Source: Symbiodinium sp. CCMP2592
Lineage: Eukaryota > Sar > Dinophyceae > Suessiales > Symbiodiniaceae
NCBI GenBank assembly: GCA_905221615.1
Contig: CAJNDT010000127.1
Span: 189,501 to 253,500, forward strand
Direction: 5' to 3'
DNA length: 64,000 nt
Shown here: piece by piece, positions 28,951 through 37,924 of the stretch
How the letters are laid out: each line of letters opens with the position of its first letter
Position numbering within the stretch: position 1 is the stretch's first letter
The notes under the pieces: model-generated
Told to the model about the DNA's origin: nothing
What the model saw: only the letters and a program-made list of their open reading frames with translations
The model's database searches: none
Position numbers and translations under genes: made by a program

Positions 28951-30216
28951 GCCTTGATAAAATCGATTGCACAGTCGAAGACGCATTTGTTCATGCTCTG
29001 CGAAGCGGCTAAGATCGATGACTCCGAAGAGGCCTTCCTCAAGTCACGCGGTTGGCAATTCCTTCGTAACGAGTCCAAGGACCTGATGGTGGGAAGTCGT
29101 ACAAATGGTGTCGGATCTTCGATCACCCGTCTTGCCGGCTCCACTCTCAGTGGATATGCCCACGAGTCCCTTCCAATAACCTATATGGTCGCGGAAATCG
29201 TGTATGGCATGACGTTACCGACCGGTCTCCAGGGCAGTCGTGGTGATGTTCCAGATGAGTCACTGACCAAGGTCTTGGAGCGAGCTGGATCCGACCGGCT
29301 CAGAGTTTGTGTCTTCCACCTCCACAATGACGCGGCGGCAGACAAGGTGGCGTTGGCTCATGAAGTGTTGGGCAACATGTTCATCGACTGCTTGCACTAC
29401 CAAGTCGACCTCATCGGTGGCGACGCCAACATGGCCCTCTACCGGGCCACCGGCAGAAAGCAGGAGTCGATGGATATTCGTGGCGGGATGTACCAAAGCC
29501 TTCTCGACTACTTCTTGGAGGCATGGTCAGAAAGCCCAAAGTGCCCACACTTCTGTTCGCCTCGTGCGAGACATGTGTCAGCAAACGCCATGTGGCTTCT
29601 GAAACAGTATGAGGACACGCTGGGAATGCCATACAAGGAAGCTAAGCAACCAGACTGGAATACTTTTCCTGGTTTGGATCCTGTTATGGCTACAGTCATG
29701 GAATGGGGACACAGCATGTCGGACGATCAATGGGCGGAGTTTCCGTCTTCAAAGACTGAGTTCGACATCCATGTCTCTGAGTGGCTGTTAAACTCCACCA
29801 GCGCCGCGTACCTTCTCAACGATCGGGACTATGACGCTCACACTCCGCTCCTCATCGAGGTTCACGCGAACCAGTACTCTGGAGGCAGGATGAGAGCGCT
29901 CAACCGCAATCCCGACACCGTGAAGGAAGCCGCGGACAGAAGAAAAGAGAGACAGAAGCTGAACAAGGCGCGTGGTTCTGGTTCTACTGGTCCTGCAGCC
30001 GCACCACAGGGAGCAAGCTCTTCTCAGGAAGAGGCAGCTTCTGGTGCTAAAGCTTCTGGTTCTCAACGTCCTCCAGAACCCGCACAACCTCCTGGTGGCA
30101 AGGAAGGCGGCAAAGGAGGCAAGTCCTCCAAAGGAAAAGGCAAGGACGCCGACAAGGGCAAGTCCAAGGGCAAGACCAAGGACAAGTCCAAGGGCAAGTC
30201 CAAGGGCAAAAACTGA
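28951..30216 (+). CDS. EEP-family nuclease-like domain with KGK-rich tail
   Basis: Same frame as 25273-28950. The endonuclease/exonuclease/phosphatase motifs appear in order: HLFMLCEA (Glu, codon 29002-29004), LRVCVFHLHND, VDLIGGDANMA (Asp-Asn, 29421) and DYDAHTPLLIEV (Asp/His, ~29830). A Pro/Ser/Gln linker and a basic tail of KGK, KDK and KSK units (30102-30213) follow, like the nucleocapsid tails of the Copia Gag in this window. The family cuts DNA or RNA phosphodiesters, and LINEs use relatives to nick targets. No ATG lies at the start of the segment, so separate translation is unlikely. Confidence 0.7.
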   Translation, partial: ALIKSIAQSKTHLFMLCEAAKIDDSEEAFLKSRGWQFLRNESKDLMVGSRTNGVGSSITRLAGSTLSGYAHESLPITYMVAEIVYGMTLPTGLQGSRGDVPDESLTKVLERAGSDRLRVCVFHLHNDAAADKVALAHEVLGNMFIDCLHYQVDLIGGDANMALYRATGRKQESMDIRGGMYQSLLDYFLEAWSESPKCPHFCSPRARHVSANAMWLLKQYEDTLGMPYKEAKQPDWNTFPGLDPVMATVMEWGHSMSDDQWAEFPSSKTEFDIHVSEWLLNSTSAAYLLNDRDYDAHTPLLIEVHANQYSGGRMRALNRNPDTVKEAADRRKERQKLNKARGSGSTGPAAAPQGASSSQEEAASGAKASGSQRPPEPAQPPGGKEGGKGGKSSKGKGKDADKGKSKGKTKDKSKGKSKGKN

Positions 30217-30948
30217 CTAGGTTCAGATGAGGGCGAGGACGCAGACGTTGACGTTCGTGACGAAGACGTTGGTCCTGGCCCAGCATCCTTTGGTGATAGA
30301 CCGTGGTTCCCATTTCGCCTGCAGCTTTTTCACTGGCATTTGGAGAGATGGTACTACCCTCACCACCATTTGCCTCATCCTGATGACAGTCCTCGTACTC
30401 GTCGTAGGGTGGAGCAGTACAACCAGAGGGTGATGAACCAAGGTCCGATGGAAGAAGTGGAGTGAGTGTTTCACGGAATGCTTCTTTCATAAGAAGGTAT
30501 CCAGTTTGAGCATTCGCCATTTCATAGGAAGATGCTTTTCTCATGAAGAGGTACTTCCTTAAAGACCTTGTCAGAAAGAAGATACTTATCTCAGGATAAG
30601 ATACTTCTCATGCCCTTATATATTTGCCGTGTCGCAAGATGTCATGCTGGCATCAAGTGGAGCTAAGCTCTACAATCTTTTATGTGACAGTAAGCTTTCC
30701 GCCTGGAGAGGAAACTGAACACAAGTGGGCAACTTTCAAGCAAAAGTTTTCAGTTGAAGATCCGTTTGCGTTTTCGTGCGTGTTCTGCTCTTTTCATTGA
30801 AGCTGTCTTCAGGTGAGAGATGTATAGATTCTCTTCAAGTCGCAGATGTAGCTCAATACTCCGCTAATTCGACCGAGAGCAATAACAGGCTAGTTGAATG
30901 CCGACTCCACGGCCATGCAGCTCTACGTGTTTTAAATTTGTGCCTGGT
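30217..30948. other. 3' non-coding part of the LTR-like element
   Basis: No gene. From about 30470 to 30610 there are several imperfect AAGA.G.TACTT/CTCATGA words. TTTTAAATTTGTGCCTG at 30930-30946, just before the right repeat, also occurs at 25182-25198 shortly after the left repeat. Confidence 0.45.
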
Positions 30949-31132
30949 TGAAACACTGAATGTTACACATCCAGGTGCCTGTCTGTTTCACGTATCACTT
31001 GCATGTATCCATGCCTGTTGCTCAAGGTTCTAGTGCAGTGGACTACAGCTGTGCGCCTGTAGCAAAAGAGACACCTGAGTGCCTGTGTTCCTGTACGCCT
31101 AGCGAGGGGATACACGTCCAGGTTACATCTCA
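30949..31132 (+). repeat. Right 184-bp direct repeat (LTR-like)
   Basis: The copy of 24895-25078. It is followed at once by a run of 11 G and then the P repeat. Confidence 0.85.
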
Positions 31133-31280
31133 GGGGGGGGGGGTGGGGGCCTGGGACCCGAGACCATACATGATGCAGGGCTGCCACCCCCCTCCCCCTC
31201 CCCCCCCCCACATGGTTTCCCCCCCTTCCCTCCCCTATGTGGTGTGGGTTCCCCCCTGCCCCTCCCCCCCTGTGGTTGCG
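31133..31280. repeat. G-run and C-rich P repeat, copy 2
   Basis: GGGGGGGGGGG, then CATACATGATGCAGGGCTGCCACC and CCCCT-rich text matching 23884-23960. Confidence 0.85.
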
Positions 31281-31848
31281 GTCGGCTGCGCCCCCGTCCA
31301 TGGCTATTGCTGGTTGGGCATCTGGTTGCTGAGGGTTTGGACCGTAGGGTGTGATACAGTTCTATTGAACTCCGACCTGCCCTGAGCTCCAAAGCCAATG
31401 ATAGTGATGAATATGATGGTGATGATGATGACGAAAATGGTGGTCATGATCCCCATCCGCACTCTCCTCCGGTCCCTTGTTCAAAAGTCCCGAATGGAAA
31501 CCATTCAAAAACGTGCTCAAGCTTACTTGTAGCGAACCCAACCGAAACTTGGCTTGGAATGACAACGGTCGATACAGTTTTCGCAAGAACATCACAAGCC
31601 AAGCACTTTTTTTTTAAACTAGATAAAGCAAGGAACATGCGGTGCCGAAGCCCAGAGCAACATAACAGCAAAGGTACCACCAACAGCCACACCGGGATTA
31701 GCACATCAACATCATTGTGCGCAACATTCTCATTTGTGTTCGAAGAGAGGGGAAGGGAAGGCGCCCGGTGGTTCCCTGTGTGGTTTATCCTTCCCCACCC
31801 CGCCCCTGTGGTTCGCCGTCTTGTGGTTCCACTGTTGTGGGTTATGCA
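31281..31848. other. Non-coding stretch left of DIRS-2
   Basis: It includes a GATGATGATGACG run near 31400-31445. No gene is supported. Confidence 0.4.
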
Positions 31849-32072
31849 CTCGTGCCGAGGCACGAGGTACGACAGTGTATGCTATAGCGCTAGTATCCCT
31901 GTAAGAAACATCGAAGGTGTTTCGCTAGAAAACGTCGAAGGGGTTTTCCTCTGAAGCTAAACAGAACGAAGCCTGTCTGTTTGCTAGAGTGGCTGCACAT
32001 GGCCGGTGAAGCACGCGCTACTCCGTGGCCATTGTGCTGAAAGGCCCCCAGCTACTGGGGGGCAAATTTCGA
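31849..32072 (+). repeat. DIRS-2 A1 repeat
   Basis: It begins with the palindrome CTCGTGCCGAGGCACGAG (8-bp arms) and ends GGGGGGCAAATTTCGA after a CCCCC-AGCTACT-GGGGGG hairpin. Bases 31977-32072 recur exactly at 36750-36845. Confidence 0.85.
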
Positions 32073-32125
32073 TTGGGGGTAGGAAGGGGAACAGGGCTAA
32101 TTAGCCCTGCTTTGGGTTCGCTGCC

Positions 32126-32728
32126 ATGTCGGAGGTGCCGACCACGCCAGATGGTGCAGCTGCTACAGCCGTCGACTGCGCTACTGTGGTTGGGGACTCC
32201 CCGCCCCCGCTAAGCTCCTCGTGTCCAACTGAGGCTCCCACGGAGCCAGGGGGGGACGTTGCCACGGGGGCTCTCCAGGTACGTGGGTCCCGCAGACCCC
32301 AGCTAGCGACCCGAGGCAGAGCTAGATGCGCAGGCTACGGTCCAGCAGGAACGTAGGCGCACGCTAGACAGGGCCTACCGGCACCTCTCCAGCCAAGGGT
32401 TCGGGGTCTTGGAGCTAGCAGTGGTGGACCTGGACGACGCGGAGGACGTCGCCAAGCAGCGGTATTCCTTACCAGCCGTGGCTATGGGATGGCGTTTACT
32501 GCTGGCTACAAGAAGCGCGGCAGGAAGCTACGGTTTACCAAAGGGTGCACGGCTACTTCCAGGACGACATCACCTGGAGAGCCCGGATGCCACCGCTACC
32601 GGCCAAGAGACGGGGCCAGCTACGGTGCGCTAAGGCCTCCGCCCGGGGAGCGGAACCGAAGGGTGCTACAGCCCCGGCACGATTAGTAGCGACTGCTGGA
32701 AGTTTGGGCAAGGAAGCTCCGCGAGGAA
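32126..32728 (+). pseudogene. DIRS-2 recombinase N-terminal region, broken
   Basis: ATG 32126 opens a Pro/Thr-rich segment like DIRS-1 5040. In another frame (~32362-32455) the sequence reads LDRAYRHLSSQGFGVLELAVVDLDDAED, matching DIRS-1 LDRCHEHLASRGFGVLELATLSLEDAE. Several frames are needed, so the N-terminus is not translatable as one piece. Confidence 0.6.
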
Positions 32729-33751
32729 GTGCTAGAGATACACGCCCCTGTTCTCGCTAAAGTGGATGGGAGTCTGGACCCCGTGCGGGCCGCTATGTTG
32801 CTCCCAAAGAAGACGCGGGCTTCTACCTTGAAGCGCTACCTGAGCTACTACAGGCAGTGGCGCCAATGGCTCCACGCTGCTAAGCTCAGGCCGCCTCCGG
32901 GCACCGCCGCGGACTTGGTGGATTACCTCCTCGCTAGGAGCGACGAACCCTGCGGTTGGTCGGTTCCGGAAGCTATTCTCAAGGCTATCTCCTGGATGGA
33001 GAAGGTGGCCGATTTTCCAGTCGAGCTACGGACCACCTTTGGCCGCCTAAGGACAGCATCGTGGAGCAACTGATCAAGAGGGGCCCCGGTCTACATGCTG
33101 GTGCAGCTAGAGCTGGTGGTGGTCAATGCCGCCCTGGCTGTGGGCTGGCGCGTCTGGGCCTGGGCTAAGCTGGTCAAGGTCTGGGCCACGCTAAGGTGGT
33201 CGGATCTCCAGGCTATCTTGCCAGCGGAGCTAGTGATGGTGGAGGGGCGTCTCACCACCATCCTCCCAAAAACGAAGACTTCCGGCGCTACGAGAAGGGT
33301 CAAGGAGCTACCGGTCGTGGTGTCCGAGCACGCCTTTATGGTCGCTAAGAGCTGGCTGGTGACCGGCTTTGATCTCCTGAAGGCCCACGCTAACTACGCC
33401 CGGGACTACCTCATGCCGCGGCTGGGCCGGGCAGGGCAGCTGGAAAAGAAGATCGCTACCTATGCGGACGCTATGGTGGCAACTGCGGGGCTGCTGGCTA
33501 CCACGGCTACCTCAGTGCTACCAACGGGGTTGGCGCTAAAAAAGATCCCGCCGCAGGATAAGGATCTGCTAGGACGTTGGAAGCCCGAGGGGCAGGGCGT
33601 GCTAAGCCGCCGAACTCGCACCAAGGCTAGAAAGACTGGCGAAACGCCGCTAAAATTTTTGAAGGGGTGTGCTTGGGAGGGGGGGAGGGGGGGGTCTTGT
33701 GGGCCGGGGGGGGGTGCAAAGAAACTTGCTGTGTTGCCTGTGTTGTGTTAG
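32729..33751 (+). pseudogene. DIRS-2 tyrosine recombinase core
   Basis: 32729-33073 holds the core-binding domain (TLKRYLSYYRQWRQWL, LVDYLLARSDEPCG, AILKAISWMEKVA). After a frameshift, 33095-33751 holds the catalytic domain: WAKLVKVWATLRWSDLQAI (likely first Arg), PKTKTSGATRRVKELPV, a YARDYLMPRL block and LGRWKPEGQGVLSRRTR. In relatives the last block carries the nucleophilic Tyr as ...Y-x-R; Leu or Ser stands there here, so the Tyr seems lost. The family recombines circular cDNA into target DNA. Confidence 0.75.
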
Positions 33752-34738
33752 GAGGAGCAAGGAGCGAAGGCAGGCGCTAGGAAACCGGGGCCGGGCGACC
33801 CTTCTCTGGCCACCCAGGGAACACAGGAGCTAGGAGAGGAGCCAGTGCTTGCGCTAGGTCCGTCCTGCAGGAAGGAGCGGAGGCGCTACGAAACGGGCGG
33901 GGTTTTGGACCCCGCTAGGCAACAGGGCTACAAAGGAGCCAGGCGCAGGACTCCCCACGGATAGCCCTCGGCTTCGCTACCTTGAGGTAGCGAGATTTTC
34001 TTCCAGGACGACATCGCTAGCTTGGATGCCGCTATGTCTGCGGGCCTAACACAGAGGTTCGCCGCTACGGAGGCTGCGGCCGCAGCCGCCAAGGCCCAGC
34101 TAGACCAGCTCGCCGCAGCCAATGCGGCCGCTAGTGCTGCAAAGGCCAAGGCCCGCAAGGAGGCGGAGGCACTGGCAGCTAAGATAGCGCTAGAGAAAAG
34201 GCCGAGCACGACCAGAGGGTCGCCGCGCTAGAGCAGAAGAAGAAGGAAGCCGCGGAGCGGCTCGCTAAGAGGAGGCTGCCGAGCGGGAGTTCCAGGAGGC
34301 GGTGGCCGCTAGCAAAGCCTCCCTGCAGGCCGCTGAGGAGGCCGCTAACAGAGATACAGCAGCTTGGGGCAGCGCCGATCCGGCGCCCGCAGCCACCGCT
34401 GCAGCCGCTACCATGGACCCCACGCCGGCCTAGTCCGCCGCTAAGAAGTTCATGGAAGTAGGGCCGGGCCCCGACCGCTAGCCCCTCGTTCGCTCGTGCT
34501 ACCAGCCCGAGCCGAGGCTGAGGCGAGAAGGGCGCTAAGGGCAAGCCGGCCGAGGGCAAGGGCCAGCCGGCCGCTACAATCAACGTGTTCGACTACACGT
34601 GGAGCGCGCTATTTGACGATCCTGACGCTGCTACGCCGGGAGCTCAGTGTCGCGCTAAAGGGCCGGGCCAGACCGCCGCCCGGGGCCCACGCTAACAGCC
34701 CTTCCCAGAGGGAAGGGCTACTGGTACCTTGAGCTATC
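33752..34738 (+). pseudogene. Ala-rich coiled-coil-like region of DIRS-2
   Basis: 34022-34231 encodes AATEAAAAAAKAQLDQLAAA and similar Ala/Lys/Glu repeats, which would form a long helix. The same character continues across frames to about 34400. There is no counterpart in DIRS-1. GCTA words are again dense, so it belongs to the element rather than to a later insertion. Function unknown. Confidence 0.45.
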
Positions 34739-35212
34739 ATGGTCGAGCATCGACCGCGATCTCTGGCCGTTGGGCTCGTGTGGGATCGCCGCTATGATAT
34801 GGGGAAGGGCAAGGGGCCCAACCCCCGCTATGGGAAAGGCGAGGACAATGTGCTATTGAAGAACGCTATCCACCATGGAGAGCATCTGTATACGCTAGGC
34901 AGGGAGGATGCTGCACTGATGTGCCACTACGTCCACCCGCCAGCTAACACCCCCCAGGTGGAAAGGGCTAGCGAGTTGCTAGCCATGCTATTGCCCAGCT
35001 GCTATACCCAGTACCAGGCTGGGCGCTGCCGCTACTCCCTGGGCCACTGGGACGCTAACGCCTGTATTTTCAGGTGCGCTACGACCTGCGAGGTCTGTTC
35101 GCTAAGAGCCTGTAACAGGCGTATGTGGTTTAAAGTGGATGACCACGCTAGTCACTGTTGTGACGGGTGTAAGAAGTGGAGCCGCGGGGAGGATTGTTGG
35201 GGCGGCCGCTAA
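34739..35212 (+). CDS. Cys-rich ORF of DIRS-2, unrecognised
   Basis: A 157-codon frame whose first plausible Met is ATG 34739. MGKGKGPNPRYGKGED (~21-36) is basic. The second half has twelve Cys (C-x2-C, C-x4-C, C-x2-C-x7-C and similar) plus His, as in CATTCEVCSLRAC and HCCDGCKKW, so multiple zinc sites are likely. No domain name can be given. It sits between recombinase and Gag in DIRS-2 and is absent from DIRS-1. It may be an accessory nucleic-acid-binding protein. Confidence 0.5.
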   Translation: MVEHRPRSLAVGLVWDRRYDMGKGKGPNPRYGKGEDNVLLKNAIHHGEHLYTLGREDAALMCHYVHPPANTPQVERASELLAMLLPSCYTQYQAGRCRYSLGHWDANACIFRCATTCEVCSLRACNRRMWFKVDDHASHCCDGCKKWSRGEDCWGGR

Positions 35213-35625
35213 AAGTGGCCCCGGCCTCGCTACAGGCCCCGGCCTCGCTACTTCCACTCGCTACTTTCAAGATGCATGCGGCTACCCTTGCAGCGCCCTC
35301 TGCTTGCCGACCGCTAGCCGCAGCAAAAGCTCAGGGCTGCGCGCCGCTACGGCTGCAAGTGTGCATGCAACAGTTCACGCTACACACATGTCGGCGGACA
35401 GACAGAAGGGAAGAGCTAGAGCAAGAGAGAGTGTCGAGAGTCACGGGGGGAAGGGCCGGTCGGTGGGGCTGCTAGGGCTGCCTGCTACTGCAGTGCCTTT
35501 TCAGCGAAAGCTATCGACTGGCACTCCCGCACAAACTCTCACGCTATAGAAGCTTTCCCCCAATGTGCTAGCAGGAACATATTTCTTTCTAGGCAGTTTT
35601 TCCTAAGGTGGCGTAGGGCCCTTCC
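35213..35625. other. DIRS-2 spacer
   Basis: Two tandem copies of GGCCCCGGCCTCGCTAC at about 35216-35250, then short frames only. Confidence 0.5.
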
Positions 35626-36760
35626 GTGCCTGCTACCATGGCAGAGGCTCTGGCAAAGAAGCTAGCCCTCGGAAGCAGCGAGCTGCGGTTCCTGCTAGTG
35701 CAACACAAAGTCTCGGATGCTATCCAATCTGAGCTCTTTTCCAACGGTATTGATACCGTCGCTAAGTTCGCCGCCTCAGCGACGGACGAAGCTGACCTCA
35801 AGAAGATGCTAAAGGACAGTTTCGCGATCGAGCCTGCCACCTCGCTCGCTAGCCGGGCTCAGGCCGCTACCCCGCACACCCCACGTCTTTGAGGAGCAGC
35901 TAAAGTGGCCCTTGGAGAATGCACCTTGGGAGGCGGCGCTAGCCTGGGTCCCGAACTACGCCTCGGTGGAGGAATACCGAGAGTTTGTTAGGGAGAAGTT
36001 CGAGGAGGACGTGGCGGAAGGTCTCATGGCTAAGATGACGCTAGGCGAGTTCAAAGCCCGCTACGGTGAGCATCGAGCCATCGCCGCGCTAGCGGTCATC
36101 GTCGAGGACGAAGCTAGTGGAAAGAAGAGGATGATCCACGATGCTACCCACGGGGTCCGGGTCAACCATCGCATCAAGTGCCGGGACAAGATCCGGGCCC
36201 CAGGGGCTAGGGAAAAGAAGCAGCTACTCCGTGAACACATCGACGCTAACGAGGTGGCTTTCTCCGTGGTAGGCGACATTGCTAAAGCCCACCGACGCTA
36301 CAAGCATGGCGAGGGAGAGCATGGCTATCTGGGGGTGTCAGATCGACACCGAGGAAGCTATACCGGGGGACCCCGACAGCCAGACGGTCTACGTGAACCT
36401 GGTGGGGACCTTCGGGCTATCATGTGCGAGCTACTGGTGGACCCGGATAGCGGCGTGTGGGCTTCGGCTCACGTACCACCTGCTAGGGCCATCGTTCCCG
36501 CTAGACATGCTACTCTATGCCGACGACCTCGAGTCTTTGGGCCGAGGGGGATCCCGCTAAGCTATCTCTTCCTCGCTAGTCTTGGGTACCCTTTCAAATG
36601 GGCCAAGACGAGGGGGGGATTTCGGGTGGAGTGGCTAGGCATGGAAACGGAGTACTCCACGTGGAGGCTAGGCTTGTCCCAGAAGAGGACCGACTGGCGA
36701 GTGGAATGGCTCCGGAAGCTAGTCCGTGAGGGGAGGTGTGAGGCCTGTCCTGTTTGCTAG
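35626..36760 (+). pseudogene. DIRS-2 Gag N-terminus fused by deletion to RT
   Basis: 35638-35870 (from ATG 35638) matches the start of DIRS-1 Gag (NGIDTVAKFAASATDEADLKK...). At ~35870 the sequence jumps to TPHVFEEQ of the pre-RT region, so ~2 kb have been deleted. The RT frame from 35912 gives GEFKARYGEHRAIAALAV, MIHDATHGVRVNHRI and VVGDIAKAHRRYKH (motif A). It then shifts at ~36330 to the frame of 36279-36560, with LLYADDLESLG (motif C, ~36510), and back for GYPFKWAKTRGGFRVEWLGME. It ends by joining A2 at 36750; RNase H is missing. Confidence 0.75.
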
Positions 36761-36930
36761 AGTGGCTGCACATGGCCGGTGAAGCACGCGCTACTCCGTG
36801 GCCATTGTGCTGAAAGGCCCCCAGCTACTGGGGGGCAAATTTCGAGTGCCCACCCAACCCACCCTGGAGATTAGCTAGCCGAAGGCTAGAGTTCTTCCAA
36901 GGCGAGAGGCGAGGCCTGGCTTGCGGGGGG
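36750..36930 (+). repeat. DIRS-2 partial A2 and start of B2
   Basis: 36750-36845 repeats the last 96 bp of A1 exactly. The CCCACCCAACCCACCC linker follows, then TTAGCTAGCCGAAGGCTAG, which resembles the start of DIRS-1 B2 (ATAGATAGCCGAAGGCTAT). Similarity fades near 36930. Confidence 0.75.
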
Positions 36931-37030
36931 AGTTACGCGGATGACGTGTGACTGTTTGATGGGACGAGACGCCCGGGGGGGGGGCCTGCGACGCGGCGAC
37001 GCGGCACCATACATGCCAGAATTTTCGGAA

Positions 37031-37098
37031 TTTTTTGAGCAGTACAGTGTTTCGTGAATTTCAGGGTTGGAAATTTTGGAATTTTTTGAGCATTACTG
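37031..37098. repeat. Two more copies of the 26-bp GAGCAT...CAGTGTTTCGTG motif
   Basis: TTTTTTGAGCAGTACAGTG...TTCGTG at 37031-37056, and a truncated copy TTTTTTGAGCATTACTGC at 37082-37099, both forward. GGAATTTT-type words around them match the spacer text of the 23.4-23.8 kb array. Confidence 0.75.
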
Positions 37099-37199
37099 CA
37101 AACCATAAATTTTCCTGTGTGGCACTGCGTGCATGTGAAGACTCAAACGACGGAGGCTTTGGTTTCAAGTGAAAAAGTGAAGTTTGCTGCCGCTTTACA

Positions 37200-37211
37200 T
37201 GGTAGCGGAGC
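37200..37211 (+). promoter_or_regulatory. Primer-binding-site-like sequence of Copia-2
   Basis: TGGTAGCGGAGC, identical to 25082-25093, directly after TTTACA, which could be the CA end of a 5' LTR. I found no second copy of the preceding bases downstream of the element, so the LTR itself is unproven. Confidence 0.45.
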
Positions 37212-37340
37212 ACGTCGGTCCACGGGACTGAGTGCTCGGTGGCCAGGACCCTAGCCACCTGTGTTGTGGCCAGGACCCAAGCCACGTGTGTGTGTGTGTG
37301 TAGAGTAGTGCCCAAGTGTGTGACGGCCCGCTTGCCATAG

Positions 37341-37919
37341 TTTCGACTGTGCCTGGCGGCTGTGCGCTCCTCCTCAGTGTCTACTACAACCGCTGCGGCC
37401 ACGGCGACCTTGGCGGGATTGGAAAGCTTCAAGGGAGCCTTGAGCGAGTTTGCGGTTGAACAGGTGTTGGAGAACCATCGTGTGGAGCGTCCCGACACCA
37501 TTAGTCAACGTGCCTGGAGCAGAAAGCAGACCAGGGAGATCGAACGAGCCCATACGCGTATTCAACTGTGTGAAACCTTGGATCAGTTGGTTAACTACGC
37601 AGCGACTCTCCTTTCTCCGGACAACCTAGAGGCATTCCTGTTTCTGAATTTGTCGGAGAGAGACCTTGAAGAGCCGTTGTTCCTCCCGAACCACCTGGTT
37701 GAGTCTACGGTACACCCGGTAGAAGACCACCCTCCGTTGCCAGCTAGCCTAGACGCCTTGGTGTTGGAGTACGAAACCCAGCAGCACGACAAGCATCTAG
37801 AAGAACTCCTCAAGAACGACTTCGGCATCATCCTTGGTGGTGGTACACGCGAAAGTAAGAAGAGAACCTTTGAGGGACCTCTTAAGGCTGCACCGGCTGC
37901 TGTCATTGACCTGGATTAG
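37341..37919 (+). CDS. Met-free ORF just upstream of Copia-2 Gag-Pol
   Basis: Open from after a TAG at 37338-37340 to a TAG at 37917-37919, with no ATG anywhere. From ~37378 it reads as a normal acidic helical protein (ESFKGALSEFAVEQVLENH, TLDQLVNYAATLLSPDN, EELLKNDFGIILGGG). CTCCTCCTCAG at 37367-37377 could be a splice acceptor, so this may be the last exon of a spliced leader ORF or be translated from a non-AUG codon. The stop is 5 bp before the Gag-Pol ATG, in another frame, a layout that would permit reinitiation. Confidence 0.5.
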   Translation, partial: FRLCLAAVRSSSVSTTTAAATATLAGLESFKGALSEFAVEQVLENHRVERPDTISQRAWSRKQTREIERAHTRIQLCETLDQLVNYAATLLSPDNLEAFLFLNLSERDLEEPLFLPNHLVESTVHPVEDHPPLPASLDALVLEYETQQHDKHLEELLKNDFGIILGGGTRESKKRTFEGPLKAAPAAVIDLD

Positions 37920-37924
37920 GCGTG

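Larger units (their letters stand above)
24895..31132 (+). mobile_element. LTR-like element carrying a KptA-EEP reading frame, without RT or integrase
   Basis: Two identical 184-bp direct repeats (24895-25078 and 30949-31132, constant offset 6054) begin TG and end CA, as LTRs do. G runs lie directly outside both ends, compatible with a GGGGG target-site duplication but not proof of one. TGGTAGCGGAGC, resembling a tRNA primer-binding site, starts 3 bp after the left repeat. The 5.9-kb interior holds a single reading frame (25273-30216) with no RT, RNase H, protease or integrase. No polypurine tract precedes the right repeat. A non-autonomous LTR element with unusual cargo fits best; an ectopic duplication flanking a host gene is the alternative. 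Confidence 0.6.
31849..36930 (+). mobile_element. DIRS-2: deleted tyrosine-recombinase retrotransposon
   Basis: A relative of DIRS-1 in the same orientation. It has a full A1 repeat (31849-32072), recombinase (32126-33751), extra coding stretches (33752-35212), a Gag N-terminus fused by deletion to RT (35626-36749), a partial A2 (36750-36845) and a B2 start (36846-~36930). Relative to DIRS-1 it lacks most of Gag, the methyltransferase-like domain, RNase H, B1 and the beginning of A2. The 96-bp A1/A2 match is perfect. GCTA words are as dense as in DIRS-1. The right end is uncertain. Confidence 0.75.
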
